Of a stretch of DNA of 64,000 nucleotides, positions 29,139 to 38,097 are shown piece by piece. The position numbers and the translations under genes are program-made. The stretch covers positions 62,001-126,000 of the forward strand of contig NZ_CP082923.1 in NCBI RefSeq assembly GCF_019931575.1. Reading direction: 5' to 3'. The notes below the pieces were generated by a model. It made no database searches and was not told the origin of the DNA. It was given only the letters and a program-made list of their open reading frames with translations. Within the stretch, counting starts at the first letter, position 1. Every line of letters starts with the position of its first letter. This stretch comes from Caulobacter segnis. GTDB lineage: Bacteria; Pseudomonadota; Alphaproteobacteria; Caulobacterales; Caulobacteraceae.

Positions 29139-29411
29139 GTGAAGAAGTATGTGATCGAGCGCGAGATCCCCGGCGTCGACCAACTGGACGCCGAGCAGCT
29201 GAAGGGCGCGGCGGCGACGTCCAACGCCGCCCTGGCCAAGCTGGCCCCGCGCGTCCAGTGGGTGGAGTCCTTCGTGACCAAGGACAAGACCTTCTGCGTC
29301 TATCTGGCCGAGGACGAGGCGGTGATCCGCGAGCATGCCGATCTCAGCGGCTTTCCGGCGTCGCGCATCACCGAGGTGGCCGGCGTCATCAGCCCGGTGA
29401 CCGCCAGCTGA
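29139..29411 (+). CDS. DUF4242 family protein (nickel-binding-like ferredoxin fold)
   Basis: A 90-residue protein with the family pattern KYVIEREIPGVDQLDAEQL, then VQWVESFVTKDKTFCVYLAEDEAVIREHADLSGFPASRI. DUF4242 members are small dimeric alpha/beta-barrel proteins, some reported to bind nickel. The cysteine in TFCVYLA and the His in REHADLSGFP are the likely ligands. GTG start with AGGTGGAGAG upstream. It precedes a GlxA-type regulator, a pairing that suggests joint control. Confidence 0.85.
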   Translation: MKKYVIEREIPGVDQLDAEQLKGAAATSNAALAKLAPRVQWVESFVTKDKTFCVYLAEDEAVIREHADLSGFPASRITEVAGVISPVTAS

Positions 29412-29477
29412 GCCGGAGGCGGGGCCTTGGCGAACGAGGCCCCGCCCTCCAGTCTGGACCTCTCGGAGGAGACCGCG

Positions 29478-30470
29478 ATGCTCGATGCGACCGTTGTGGT
29501 GCTGGATGACGGTCTGTCGTCGACCGCGATCATGCCGATGGAAATCTTCCACTCCGCCGGCGTGCTATGGAACGACCTGCTGGGCGAGACCGCCCGGCCG
29601 GCGTTCCAGGTCCGCACCGTCTCGCCGACGGGACGTCCGGTCCGCAGCCCCTACGGCCTGACCCTGGGGCCGCAGGACTCGATCGACGCCGTCGAGCGCA
29701 CCGACATCATCATCGTGCCGACCTCGGGGCTCGATCTTGATCTGAAGATGGTCGAGAACAGCGCGCTGCTGCCCTGGCTGCGTCGACATTACGAGCAGGG
29801 CGCGCATATCGCCGGCGTCTGCATGGGCGCCGCCTACCTGGCCGAGGCCGGCCTGCTGGATGGCCGGGTGGCGACGTCGCACTGGGCGGTCTGCGACAAG
29901 CTGGCCGCGCGCTATCCGAAGGTTCGATGGCGGCCCGAGCTGTTCGTCACCGAGGACAGCCGGCTCCTGTGCAGCGGGGGCGTCTGCGCGTCGATGGACA
30001 TCAGCCTGTACCTCGTCGAGAAGTTCTGCGGCCGCGAGGTGGCCCTGCAGTGCGCCAAGGCTCTGCTGCTGCCGATGCCGCGCGTTCACCAATCCGGCTA
30101 TGCGATGCTGCCGGTCTCCCAGGCGCACGCCGACGAGCGCATCCGGGGCGTCGAGGGTTTTCTCCAGGCGAACTTCCGCCACGACCTTTCGGTCAAGGTC
30201 CTGGCCGACCAGGCGGGCCTCAGCGACCGGACCTTCGTGCGACGGTTCAAGGCGGCGACGGGCCGGCTGCCCGCCGATTATCTGCGGGCCCTGCGCATCG
30301 AGGCGGCCAAGGCGATGCTGGAGCGCGACACCGGACCGGTGCAGTCGATCAGCATGGCGGTCGGCTACGACGACGTCGCCTTCTTCCGCCGGCTGTTCAA
30401 GCGCGGCACCGGCATGACGCCCACCGCCTATCGCGCCCACTTCGCGCCGATGTCGGTGCGCGGATACTGA
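29478..30470 (+). CDS. GlxA-family transcriptional regulator (DJ-1/PfpI + AraC HTH)
   Basis: A 330-residue regulator. Start chosen at the ATG with GGAGGAGA upstream; an in-frame TTG 51 bp earlier is less likely. The N-terminal glutamine-amidotransferase-like domain (about 1-190) keeps the cysteine elbow HIAGVCMGAAYLAEAG. The C-terminal AraC module (about 220-320) has VLADQAGLSDRTFVRRFK and SMAVGYDDVAFFRRLFKR. Such proteins often sense small amines or amino-acid derivatives. It converges on an isoaspartyl peptidase gene with a 16-bp gap. Confidence 0.9.
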   Translation: MLDATVVVLDDGLSSTAIMPMEIFHSAGVLWNDLLGETARPAFQVRTVSPTGRPVRSPYGLTLGPQDSIDAVERTDIIIVPTSGLDLDLKMVENSALLPWLRRHYEQGAHIAGVCMGAAYLAEAGLLDGRVATSHWAVCDKLAARYPKVRWRPELFVTEDSRLLCSGGVCASMDISLYLVEKFCGREVALQCAKALLLPMPRVHQSGYAMLPVSQAHADERIRGVEGFLQANFRHDLSVKVLADQAGLSDRTFVRRFKAATGRLPADYLRALRIEAAKAMLERDTGPVQSISMAVGYDDVAFFRRLFKRGTGMTPTAYRAHFAPMSVRGY

Positions 30471-30486
30471 AGCGTGGCGGCGAAGA

Positions 30487-31365
30487 CTAGAAGGCTTCGC
30501 TGACGATCGTTCCGTCGAGCAGCAGGGCGGCGCGTTTCAGGCCGCTCGAGGCGAACGGCATGGCGACATGGCCATCGCGATCCACCGACACCAGGCCGCC
30601 GTGGCCGCCGAGATCGGCGACGCCCTGGATCGCCGCGCGGGCGGCCTCCTCCAGCGTCTGGCCGCCGAACCGCACCCGGTGGGCGATCTGGGCGGCGACG
30701 GCGGTGCGGATGAAGTACTCGCCCTGGCCCGTGCACGAGACCGCCGCATGGCCGTCGGCCCAGGCGCCGGCGCCGATGATTGGCGAATCCCCGACCCGGC
30801 CCGGCCGCTTGCCGAACACCCCGGCCGTCGAGGTGGCGGCGGCCAGGCGGCCCTGCGCGTCGCGCACCACGCAGCCGACCGTGCCGGTGGGCAGGGTGTC
30901 CGGCGGATGATTGTCCTCGAAGGCGCCCGCGTGGGTGAACCAAGTCCGCGGATCCTCGACCGTCTCCAGGCCCAGTTCGCGCGCGAAATCGATCGCGCCC
31001 TGGCCGGCCAGCATCACATGCGGGGTCTGCTCCATCACGGCGCGGGCTGCCAGGATCGGGCTCTTGAAACCCTGCAGCGCCGCGACGGAGCCGGCGCGGA
31101 GCGTCGCGCCGTCCATCAGGCTGGCGTCCAGCTCGTACTCGCCCTCGGCGTTGGGCGAGGCGCCCTTGCCGGCGATGTAGAGGCCGCTAGCCTCCAAGCC
31201 GACCACGGTCTCGACGGCGACGTCCAGGGCGCTGGCCCCGGCGGCCAGCCGATCGCGGGCCGCTTCGACCAGGCCGCGCATGTGGGCGATCTCGACGGTA
31301 TAGTCGTGGCCGCGCTTGGCTCCGGCGCCGCCGTGTAGGGCGAGACTAAAACATGTGTTTGACAT
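30487..31365 (-). CDS. Isoaspartyl peptidase / plant-type L-asparaginase
   Basis: A 292-residue Ntn-hydrolase. The N-terminal ALHGGAGA motif, [11 protein letters not shown] (about 75) and the autocleavage nucleophile threonine in [10 protein letters not shown] (about 165) are present, followed by [13 protein letters not shown] and [10 protein letters not shown]. It self-processes into alpha and beta subunits and removes isoaspartyl residues or hydrolyses asparagine. It is divergent from the quinone oxidoreductase gene across 58 bp. Confidence 0.9.
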   Translation of the reverse strand: MSNTCFSLALHGGAGAKRGHDYTVEIAHMRGLVEAARDRLAAGASALDVAVETVVGLEASGLYIAGKGASPNAEGEYELDASLMDGATLRAGSVAALQGFKSPILAARAVMEQTPHVMLAGQGAIDFARELGLETVEDPRTWFTHAGAFEDNHPPDTLPTGTVGCVVRDAQGRLAAATSTAGVFGKRPGRVGDSPIIGAGAWADGHAAVSCTGQGEYFIRTAVAAQIAHRVRFGGQTLEEAARAAIQGVADLGGHGGLVSVDRDGHVAMPFASSGLKRAALLLDGTIVSEAF

Positions 31366-31423
31366 TCGGCTTTCCCCGCTCCAGCGTCCGCGGCTCATAA
31401 AGACAAATCCCGGGAGAGGCGAG

Positions 31424-32422
31424 ATGAAGGCGGTGCTCAGCAAGGAAGTCGGCGGTCCCGAGACCCTGGTGCTGGAGGAGCTGCCCGATCCCGTCGCCGG
31501 GCCCGGCCAGGTGCTGATCGACGTCAGGGCCTGCGGTGTGAACTATCCCGACGTCCTGATCATCGAGGACAAGTACCAGTTCAAGCCGCCGCGTCCGTTC
31601 GCGCCGGGCGGCGAGGTGTCGGGCGTGATCTCGGCTGTGGGCGAGGGCGTCACCCGCTTCAAGGTCGGCGACCGCGTCCTGGCCTCGACCGGCTGGGGCG
31701 GCTACGCCGAGAAGCTGGCTCTGGAAGAGCAGCGCTGCACGCCCATTCCCGACAACATGCCCTTCGACGAGGCGGCCGCCTTCGTCCTGACCTATGGCAC
31801 CTCGTACTACGCCCTGAAGGATCGCGGCGGCTTGAAGGCCGGCGAGACCTTGCTCGTCCTGGGCGCCGCCGGCGGGGTCGGCCTGGCCGCCGTCGAACTG
31901 GGCAAGGCCGCGGGCGCGCGCGTCATCGCCGCCGCCTCGAGCCAGGAGAAGGTCGACCTGGCCATCAAGCACGGCGCCGACAGTGGCGTGGTCTATCCGC
32001 GCGGACCATTCGACAAGGAGGGCCAGAAGGCGCTGGCCGACCTGATCAAGGGCGCCTGCGGCCCGAACGGCTGGGATGTGGCCTATGACGCGGTGGGCGG
32101 CGACTATTCGGAGGCGACGATCCGCGCGGCGGGCTGGAACGGCCGCTTCCTGGTCATCGGCTTCCCGTCGGGGATTCCGAAGATCCCCTTGAACCTCACG
32201 CTGCTCAAGTCCTGCGACATCGTCGGAGTGTTCTGGGGCGCGGCCGTGGCGCGCGATCCCAAGGGGCACGCGCAGAACCTCCGCGAGCTGATGGACCTCT
32301 ACGCCGCCGGCAAGATTCGGCCATATGTGTCCGAGCGCTTCCCGCTGGCCCGCGCCGGCGAGGCGATCGCCCATCTCTCCAGCCGCAAGGCGATGGGCAA
32401 GGTCGTGATCACGGTCGACTAG
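31424..32422 (+). CDS. NADPH:quinone oxidoreductase family protein (zinc-independent MDR)
   Basis: A 332-residue medium-chain reductase. Start at the ATG after GGGAGAGGCGAG. It has the GroES-like N-terminal domain (about 25-120; [15 protein letters not shown]) and the nucleotide-binding [21 protein letters not shown] (about 145). Zinc-ligand cysteines of alcohol dehydrogenases are absent. It probably reduces quinones or enones with NADPH. The substrate is not predictable from sequence. Confidence 0.88.
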   Translation: MKAVLSKEVGGPETLVLEELPDPVAGPGQVLIDVRACGVNYPDVLIIEDKYQFKPPRPFAPGGEVSGVISAVGEGVTRFKVGDRVLASTGWGGYAEKLALEEQRCTPIPDNMPFDEAAAFVLTYGTSYYALKDRGGLKAGETLLVLGAAGGVGLAAVELGKAAGARVIAAASSQEKVDLAIKHGADSGVVYPRGPFDKEGQKALADLIKGACGPNGWDVAYDAVGGDYSEATIRAAGWNGRFLVIGFPSGIPKIPLNLTLLKSCDIVGVFWGAAVARDPKGHAQNLRELMDLYAAGKIRPYVSERFPLARAGEAIAHLSSRKAMGKVVITVD

Positions 32423-32607
32423 ACTGGCGTCCCGCGTGGTTAAGTCCCGCTAGTCATCCTTCTTAGCAAAGGGAACAGGACCTTCCCCCAGAGTGCCGCC
32501 TCATCGGGACGTGACAAGGGCGCTGTCACCCCCGTGGGGGCCGCGTGCGGCGGGGTCGCGAGGTTCGCGATCCGAAACTGGGGCTCGGGACCGACAGGTC
32601 CGACGAT
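32423..32607. other. Structured non-coding intergenic region, candidate ncRNA
   Basis: No gene is supported between the oxidoreductase and the SDR. Several short perfect inverted repeats follow each other: GTGACA/TGTCAC (32511-32529), TCGCGA/TCGCGA (32556-32570) and GGACC/GGTCC (32588-32601). A strong hairpin closes the series at 32608. This could be a small RNA or a long leader of the SDR gene. It did not match features recalled for SRP RNA, RNase P or tmRNA, and a 6S match was not convincing. Confidence 0.3.
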
Positions 32608-32650
32608 CGGAGGTTGGCCAGGGACGAAAGCCCCTAGCCAACCTCCGTTT
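32608..32650 (+). terminator. Strong hairpin, likely terminator
   Basis: CGGAGGTTGGC (32608-32618) pairs perfectly with GCCAACCTCCG (32637-32647). An inner AGGG/CCCT extends the stem, and TTT follows. It ends the structured region after the quinone oxidoreductase gene, 63 bp before the SDR start. Confidence 0.55.
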
Positions 32651-32712
32651 GCTTCGCGAATATGATCATTGATCACTGACCCGCGAGAGGTCGGAGACGC
32701 GGAGGAAAATCG

Positions 32713-33603
32713 ATGGTCGGACGTCTGGACGGCAAGGTCGCCGTCGTCACCGGAGGCTGCTCGGGCATCGGGCTGGGCGCGGTCGAACTGTTCGTGGCCG
32801 AGGGGGCGTGCGTCGTCGCCGCCGACCTGCAGGCCGAGAAGGGCGAAATGCTGGAGAGGCGTTTCCCCGACAAGGTCCGGTTCTCCCGCTGCGACGTCAC
32901 TTCGGAAGACGATCTGGCCAAGACCATGGCCTTGGCGCAGAGCGCGTTCGGCGGCCTGGACATCCTGTTCAACAACGCCGGCCACGGCGGCACGCCGGCG
33001 GCGGTGTCTGAGCTCACCGTCGAGGGCTGGGACAAGACCTTCGCCCTCTTGGTGCGCGGCCCGGCCGTCGGCATGAAGCACGCCCTGCCGCTGATGCTGA
33101 AGCGGGGCGGCGGCTCGATCATCAACACCGCCTCGATCGCCGGCCTGCAGGCGGGCTTCGGCCCCCTGGCCTATTCGGCGGCCAAGTCGGCGGTGATCCA
33201 CATGAGCCGGTGCGCGGCGGCCGAGCTGTCGCCGCTGAAGATCCGGGTCAACGCCATCTGCCCCGGCCTGATCGCTACCTCGATCTTCGGCGCCTCGATG
33301 GGCTTGCCACGCGAGGTCGCCGATCAGATGGCCGCGCAGATCGCTTCGATCGGCCCCAAGATCCAGCCGATCCCCAAGTCCGGCCTGCCCGAGGACATCG
33401 CCGCCGCCGCCCTCTACCTGGCCAGCGACGACTCGCGGTTCGTGACCGGCACGCACATCGTCGTCGATGGCGGCATCACGGTTGGCCCGCGCAGCGCCTG
33501 GGACAAGAATACGCCCTCGCCGATCCTGGCGGCCATGGGCATCACACCCGAACAGGCCGAGCAGATGCGCGCGCAGCTGGTCGCCGCCGGCGCGGCGGGG
33601 TGA
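32713..33603 (+). CDS. SDR family oxidoreductase
   Basis: A 296-residue classical short-chain dehydrogenase: TGGCSGIG (cofactor, about residue 14), NNAGHGG (about 92), the catalytic Ser in INTASIAG, and YSAAKSAVIHM with catalytic Tyr and Lys (about 155). The ICPGLIATSIF loop and a 30-residue C-terminal extension follow. GGAGGAAA precedes the ATG. It is coupled to the downstream exporter by a GTGA overlap. Substrate unknown. Confidence 0.9.
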   Translation: MVGRLDGKVAVVTGGCSGIGLGAVELFVAEGACVVAADLQAEKGEMLERRFPDKVRFSRCDVTSEDDLAKTMALAQSAFGGLDILFNNAGHGGTPAAVSELTVEGWDKTFALLVRGPAVGMKHALPLMLKRGGGSIINTASIAGLQAGFGPLAYSAAKSAVIHMSRCAAAELSPLKIRVNAICPGLIATSIFGASMGLPREVADQMAAQIASIGPKIQPIPKSGLPEDIAAAALYLASDDSRFVTGTHIVVDGGITVGPRSAWDKNTPSPILAAMGITPEQAEQMRAQLVAAGAAG

Positions 33604-34493
33604 CCCTCACGCCGAACCTGCGCGGCGCGCTGTGGATGCTGGCCTCGGCAGTCGGGTTCACGGCGATGACCACCCTGATCAAGTTTCTGGGGCCGGGCTA
33701 TCCGGCCGCCCTGCAGACCTTCTACCGCCAGCTGGCGGGGGTGATCGTGCTCCTGCCGCTGATGGCGCGCGACTGGCGCGGGGCGTTCCGGACGACGCGG
33801 CCGGGCATCCTGATCTTCCGCTCCAGCGCGGGAGTCCTGGCGCTGATCATGGGCTTCTACGCCTATCAGAAGCTGCCCCTGGCCGACGCCAACGCCCTGT
33901 CGTTCACCCGGACCCTGTGGCTGGTCCCCCTGGCCGCCTTCGTGCTGCGCGAACCGATCGGACCTCTAAGGATCGGCGCGGCCCTCGTCGGCTTTGTCGG
34001 CGTGCTGATCATGCTGCGGCCCGGCGCCGGCGGTGTCGGCGCCTGGATCGGCTGGCCCCAGGCCTGCGCCCTGATCTCGGCCTTCCTGTTCGCTCTGACT
34101 ATCACCGGTATGAAGGTGATGACGCGCGACCACAGCCCGTTCGTCCTGCTGGTCTACGCGGCCGTGCTGGGCCTGGTCTTCGCTATTCCCCCGGCGCTGT
34201 TCGTCTGGCGCTGGCCGACCTGGCCGGATCTGGGTCTGCTGGCGGCCATGGGCGTGATCGGCACCTTTACCCAAGGGGCCTACATCAAGGGCATGCAGGC
34301 CGGGGAGGCGGCGGTCATGGCGCCGATCGATTACACGCGGCTGGTGTTCGCCGTGGGCGCGGGCTTCCTGCTGTTCCACGAGGTTCCCAAGCCAGCGGTC
34401 CTGATCGGCGCGGCGATCGTCGTGGTCTCGACCCTGTTCATTTCTTGGCGCGAGCATCAGGTGGCCCGCCAGGCGGCGGTTCAGCCCGCGTAG
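33600..34493 (+). CDS. DMT superfamily transporter (EamA family)
   Basis: A 297-residue membrane protein with about ten TM helices in two EamA repeats (first starting near GALWMLASAVGFTAMTTLI, second near ACALISAFLFALTITGM). Conserved FYRQLAGVIVLLP and TRTLWLVPLAAFVLREP segments fit drug/metabolite exporters. The GTG start lies within the SDR stop, so the two are co-translated and may handle the same metabolite. The 3' end overlaps the convergent epimerase gene by 13 bp. Confidence 0.88.
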   Translation: MTLTPNLRGALWMLASAVGFTAMTTLIKFLGPGYPAALQTFYRQLAGVIVLLPLMARDWRGAFRTTRPGILIFRSSAGVLALIMGFYAYQKLPLADANALSFTRTLWLVPLAAFVLREPIGPLRIGAALVGFVGVLIMLRPGAGGVGAWIGWPQACALISAFLFALTITGMKVMTRDHSPFVLLVYAAVLGLVFAIPPALFVWRWPTWPDLGLLAAMGVIGTFTQGAYIKGMQAGEAAVMAPIDYTRLVFAVGAGFLLFHEVPKPAVLIGAAIVVVSTLFISWREHQVARQAAVQPA

Positions 34494-35452
34494 CCCCGCC
34501 GCCACGCGACAAAGCGCTGCAGGCCCTCAGCCAGTTTGACCTTGGGCTTGTAGCCGCAGAGGGCCTTGAGCTTGTCGATATTGGCGAAGGTGGCGGTGAC
34601 GTCGCCGGGCTGCATGGGCCGGAAGACCTTGCTCGCCTCAATCCCCAGCGCGGCTTCGAGGGTGGTGATCATGTCCATCAGGCCGACCGGATCGTTGTCG
34701 CCGATGTTGTAGACCTCGTGTCCGCCCTGGGCCGGCGGATTGTCGAGCACGCCCAGGACGCCATCGACGATGTCGTCGATATAGGTGAAGTCGCGGGCCA
34801 TCCTGCCCTCGCCATAGACCTCGATCGTCTCGCCCTTCAGCATCTTCTCGGTGAAGCCGTAATAGGCCATGTCCGGTCGGCCCCAGGGGCCGTAGACGGT
34901 GAAGAACCGCAGGCCCGACTGCGGGAAGCCGTAGAGCTTGGCGTAGCTCTGGCTCAAGAGCTCGCACGAGCGCTTGGTGGCGGCGTAGAGCGACACCGGG
35001 CTCTCGGCCGGGTCGCTCTCCTTGAAGCCGTCGCCGTTCAGCGGCCGGTCACCGTAGACGCTGGACGAGGAGGCGTAGACCAGGTGCTCGACGCCGGCGT
35101 GGCGGCAGGCCTCCAGCACCGACAGGTGGCCGGCCAGGTTGCTGCGCTCATAGGCGAAGGGGTTCTCGATCGAGTAGCGCACGCCCGCCTGGGCGGCCAG
35201 GTGGATCACCCGCCTGGCGCCCGAGGTCTTCACCAAGTCGGCGAGGGCCTCGTGGTCAGCGATGTCCATCCGGACCATGCGGAAACCCTCGCGACCCTGC
35301 AGTCGTGCCGCGCGAGCTTCCTTTAGGGCCGGATCGTAGTAGGCATTGAAGACGTCAACGCCTACCACCGCCTCGCCACGCTCGAGCAAACGCTCGACCA
35401 CGTGCATGCCGATGAAGCCCGCCGCCCCGGTGACAATGACCGGAGACGCCAT
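34481..35452 (-). CDS. UDP-glucuronate 4-epimerase family protein
   Basis: A 323-residue extended SDR: TGAAGFIGMH (NAD binding), the Ser in YASSSSVYG (about 125), catalytic YAATKRS (about 152) and the RFFTVYGPWGRPDMA motif characteristic of UDP-glucuronate epimerases. It converts UDP-glucuronate to UDP-galacturonate. It starts 3 bp after ugd, which makes its substrate, so the pair forms a two-step pathway for acidic polysaccharide precursors. Confidence 0.9.
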   Translation of the reverse strand: MASPVIVTGAAGFIGMHVVERLLERGEAVVGVDVFNAYYDPALKEARAARLQGREGFRMVRMDIADHEALADLVKTSGARRVIHLAAQAGVRYSIENPFAYERSNLAGHLSVLEACRHAGVEHLVYASSSSVYGDRPLNGDGFKESDPAESPVSLYAATKRSCELLSQSYAKLYGFPQSGLRFFTVYGPWGRPDMAYYGFTEKMLKGETIEVYGEGRMARDFTYIDDIVDGVLGVLDNPPAQGGHEVYNIGDNDPVGLMDMITTLEAALGIEASKVFRPMQPGDVTATFANIDKLKALCGYKPKVKLAEGLQRFVAWRRGYAG

Positions 35453-35455
35453 GTC

Positions 35456-36763
35456 TCAACCCCGACCGATAGAGGCGTAGGTGAAGCCGTGGCGGACCAT
35501 CTCGGCGGCCTTGTAGACGTTGCGCAGGTCGACCACGACGGGAGCCTTGAGCAGACCCTTGATCCGACCAAGGTCCAGGGCCCGGAACTGGTCCCACTCG
35601 GTCAGGATGACCAGGGCGTCGGCGCCCTCGGCCGCCTCGTAGGCCCCGGCCTTGAAGTCGACGCCGGCGAGCATGTGGGCGGCTTCCTTGGCGCCTTCCG
35701 GGTCGAAGGCCTGGACCTTGGCGCCCATGGCCTGCAGGGCCGGCAGGATGTCCAGGCTCGGGGCGTCGCGCATGTCGTCGGTGTTGGGCTTGAAGGTCAC
35801 GCCCAGCACCCCGATCGTCTTGCCCGACAGGTCACTGGAGCCGATGGCGTCGGCCACCTTCTCGGCCATGGCCTTCTTGCGGGTGGTGTTGACCTCGACC
35901 GTCGTCTCGATCAGCCGGGTCGGCGCGCCGTACTGCTGGGCCGTGCGCACCAGGGCGATGGTGTCCTTGGGGAAGCAGCTGCCGCCGTAGCCGGGGCCGG
36001 CGTTGAGGAACTTCGACCCGATGCGCTTGTCCAGGCCGATGCCCTTGGCCACCTGCTGGACGTCCGCCCCGACCTTTTCGCACAGGTCGGCCATCTCGTT
36101 GATGAAGGTGATCTTCATCGCCAGGAAGGCGTTGGCCGCGTACTTGATCAGCTCGCTGGTGCGGCGGCCGGTGAAGATGATCGGCGTCTCGTTCAGGCTC
36201 AGCGGACGATAGAGGTCGCGCATCACCGCCTGGGCGCGCTCGTCCTCGGCGCCGACCACCACGCGGTCGGGGCGCTTGAAGTCCTCGATCGCCGCCCCCT
36301 CGCGCAGGAACTCGGGGTTGGACACGACCGCGAACTGGGCGTCGGGGCGGACCTTCTTGATGATCGCCTCGACCTCGTCGCCGGTGCCCACCGGCACGGT
36401 CGACTTGGTGACCACCACCGTGAAGCCGTCGATCAGGCCGGCGATCTCCTCGGCCGCGGCGTAGACGTACGACAGGTCGGCGTGACCGTCGCCGCGACGC
36501 GTCGGCGTGCCCACCGCGATGAACACCGCGTCGGCCTCCTTGATCGCCTGGGCGCCGTCCAGGGTGAAGAACAGCCGCCCCTCGCGCACGTTGCGCGCCA
36601 CCAGGTCGTCCAGCCCCGGCTCGAAGATCGGGATCTCACCCTTCTCCAGCCGCTCGATCTTGCTCGGGTCCTTGTCGATGCACGTCACCACATGACCGAA
36701 GTCGGCGAAACACGCCCCCGACACCAGACCCACATAACCCGTGCCAATCATCGCTACGCGCAT
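35456..36763 (-). CDS. ugd: UDP-glucose 6-dehydrogenase
   Basis: A 435-residue UGDH: NAD motif MIGTGYVGLVSGACFADFG, KSTVPVGTGDEV (about 120), and the catalytic cysteine in GPGYGGSCFPKDT (about 262). It oxidises UDP-glucose to UDP-glucuronate in two NAD-dependent steps. It lies directly upstream of the epimerase on the same strand and is divergent from galE, with 228 bp of probable shared regulatory DNA where no gene or strong repeat was seen. Confidence 0.95.
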   Translation of the reverse strand: MRVAMIGTGYVGLVSGACFADFGHVVTCIDKDPSKIERLEKGEIPIFEPGLDDLVARNVREGRLFFTLDGAQAIKEADAVFIAVGTPTRRGDGHADLSYVYAAAEEIAGLIDGFTVVVTKSTVPVGTGDEVEAIIKKVRPDAQFAVVSNPEFLREGAAIEDFKRPDRVVVGAEDERAQAVMRDLYRPLSLNETPIIFTGRRTSELIKYAANAFLAMKITFINEMADLCEKVGADVQQVAKGIGLDKRIGSKFLNAGPGYGGSCFPKDTIALVRTAQQYGAPTRLIETTVEVNTTRKKAMAEKVADAIGSSDLSGKTIGVLGVTFKPNTDDMRDAPSLDILPALQAMGAKVQAFDPEGAKEAAHMLAGVDFKAGAYEAAEGADALVILTEWDQFRALDLGRIKGLLKAPVVVDLRNVYKAAEMVRHGFTYASIGRG

Positions 36764-36991
36764 CGAAAGATCCTGATCCGGCTGATCGTCAAATCAAAGG
36801 GCGCGCCTTGTGCGGCGCTCTGCGCGTCTTCCAGCAATCGCGACGCCGAGGCAAGCCGCGCTCCAAGAAAACGCCAAGAGCTAAACCGCAAAAGGGGGTA
36901 AAAGACCAAGAGTCGCGTCAGGCGGTGACCGTGACTTTCAAGCGGCGGTCAGACTCGCTAGCCAGTGGCGGTTTTCGCGCGGGGATCTCGA

Positions 36992-37975
36992 ATGCAGACG
37001 GTTCTGGTGACCGGCGGCGCCGGCTATGTCGGTTCGCATACTTGCCTGGCGCTGGCCGAGGCGGGGTTTCGGCCGGTGGTGTTCGACGACCTGTCCAACG
37101 GCCATCGCGAGCACGTCCGGTGGGGGCCGCTGGAGGTCGGTGACATCCGCGACGCCGCCCGCCTGGACGTGGTGTTCGCCGCGCACCGCCCCGTGGCCGT
37201 GGCGCACTTCGCTGCGCGGATCGAGGTCGGTGAATCGGTCAAGGATCCCGGCGCCTTCTTCGACATCAATGTCGGCGGAACGATCACCCTGATCGAGGCG
37301 GCCCGTCGGGCGGGCGTCGACAAGCTGGTCTTCTCCTCGACCTGCGCCACCTTCGGCGAGCCGGTGCAGCTGCCGATGAACGAGCGCCACCCACAGGCGC
37401 CGCTGAACCCATACGGCCGCACCAAGCTGATGGTCGAGCAGGCTCTGGCCGATTACGACCGCCATGTCGGCTTCAGAAGCATGGTGATGCGCTATTTCAA
37501 CGCCGCCGGCGCTGACCCCGAGGGGCGTATCGGCGAGTGGCACGAGCCCGAGACCCACGCCATTCCGCTGGCGATCCAGGCGGCCCTGGGCCAGCGGCCG
37601 GCGTTCACGATCTTCGGCGACGACTACGACACCCGAGATGGCACGGCCGAGCGCGACTATGTCCACGTGCTGGACTTGGCCGACGCCCATGTTTCGGCCC
37701 TGCGGCGGCTCATCGCCGGCGGGACGTCGGAATCCTACAATTTCGGGGCCGGGGCGGGCACGACGGTGCGCGAGTTGGTCGACGGGGTCGGTCGCGTGGC
37801 GGGCGCGCCGATACCAGTCCGGATGGCGCCGCGCCGGCCGGGCGATGCGCCGGCGCTGGTCAGCGACAGCGCCAAGGCCCGCGAGCAACTGGGCTGGAGG
37901 CCGAAGCGCGATCTCGACGCCATCCTCTCCAGCGCCTGGCGTTGGCACCAAGCGCTCGCCGATCGAGGGTCGTGA
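36992..37975 (+). CDS. galE: UDP-glucose 4-epimerase
   Basis: A 327-residue GalE: VTGGAGYVGSHTC, HFAARIEVGES (about 80), the Ser/Thr region in FSSTCATFGEP (about 118), catalytic YGRTKLMVEQ (about 145) and RYFNAAGADPEG. The ATG at 36992 is chosen because GGGGA precedes it and it opens exactly at the Rossmann strand; the frame extends 27 bp upstream. It interconverts UDP-glucose and UDP-galactose, using the sugar pool shared with ugd. Confidence 0.93.
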   Translation: MQTVLVTGGAGYVGSHTCLALAEAGFRPVVFDDLSNGHREHVRWGPLEVGDIRDAARLDVVFAAHRPVAVAHFAARIEVGESVKDPGAFFDINVGGTITLIEAARRAGVDKLVFSSTCATFGEPVQLPMNERHPQAPLNPYGRTKLMVEQALADYDRHVGFRSMVMRYFNAAGADPEGRIGEWHEPETHAIPLAIQAALGQRPAFTIFGDDYDTRDGTAERDYVHVLDLADAHVSALRRLIAGGTSESYNFGAGAGTTVRELVDGVGRVAGAPIPVRMAPRRPGDAPALVSDSAKAREQLGWRPKRDLDAILSSAWRWHQALADRGS

Positions 37976-38097
37976 AGGGAAGAATATTCCCGTGAAGGTG
38001 GGCGCGGCCGGGCGTTATGTCGCGATCGCGAGCAGTGAAACGGATTATTTGCAACTCTCGCTGTAGCTCCGAGGGGATGTGACCCTTGGGGGCGTGC

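Noticed and set aside
32423..32650. 6S RNA or SRP RNA assignment for the structured region
   Set aside because: The conserved SRP loop sequence and a convincing 6S central bubble could not be found by eye, so no family was named.
32440..33456. Long leftward frame across the SDR gene and the intergenic region
   Set aside because: The SDR on the other strand has all catalytic motifs. The part of the frame in the intergenic DNA overlaps strong hairpins.
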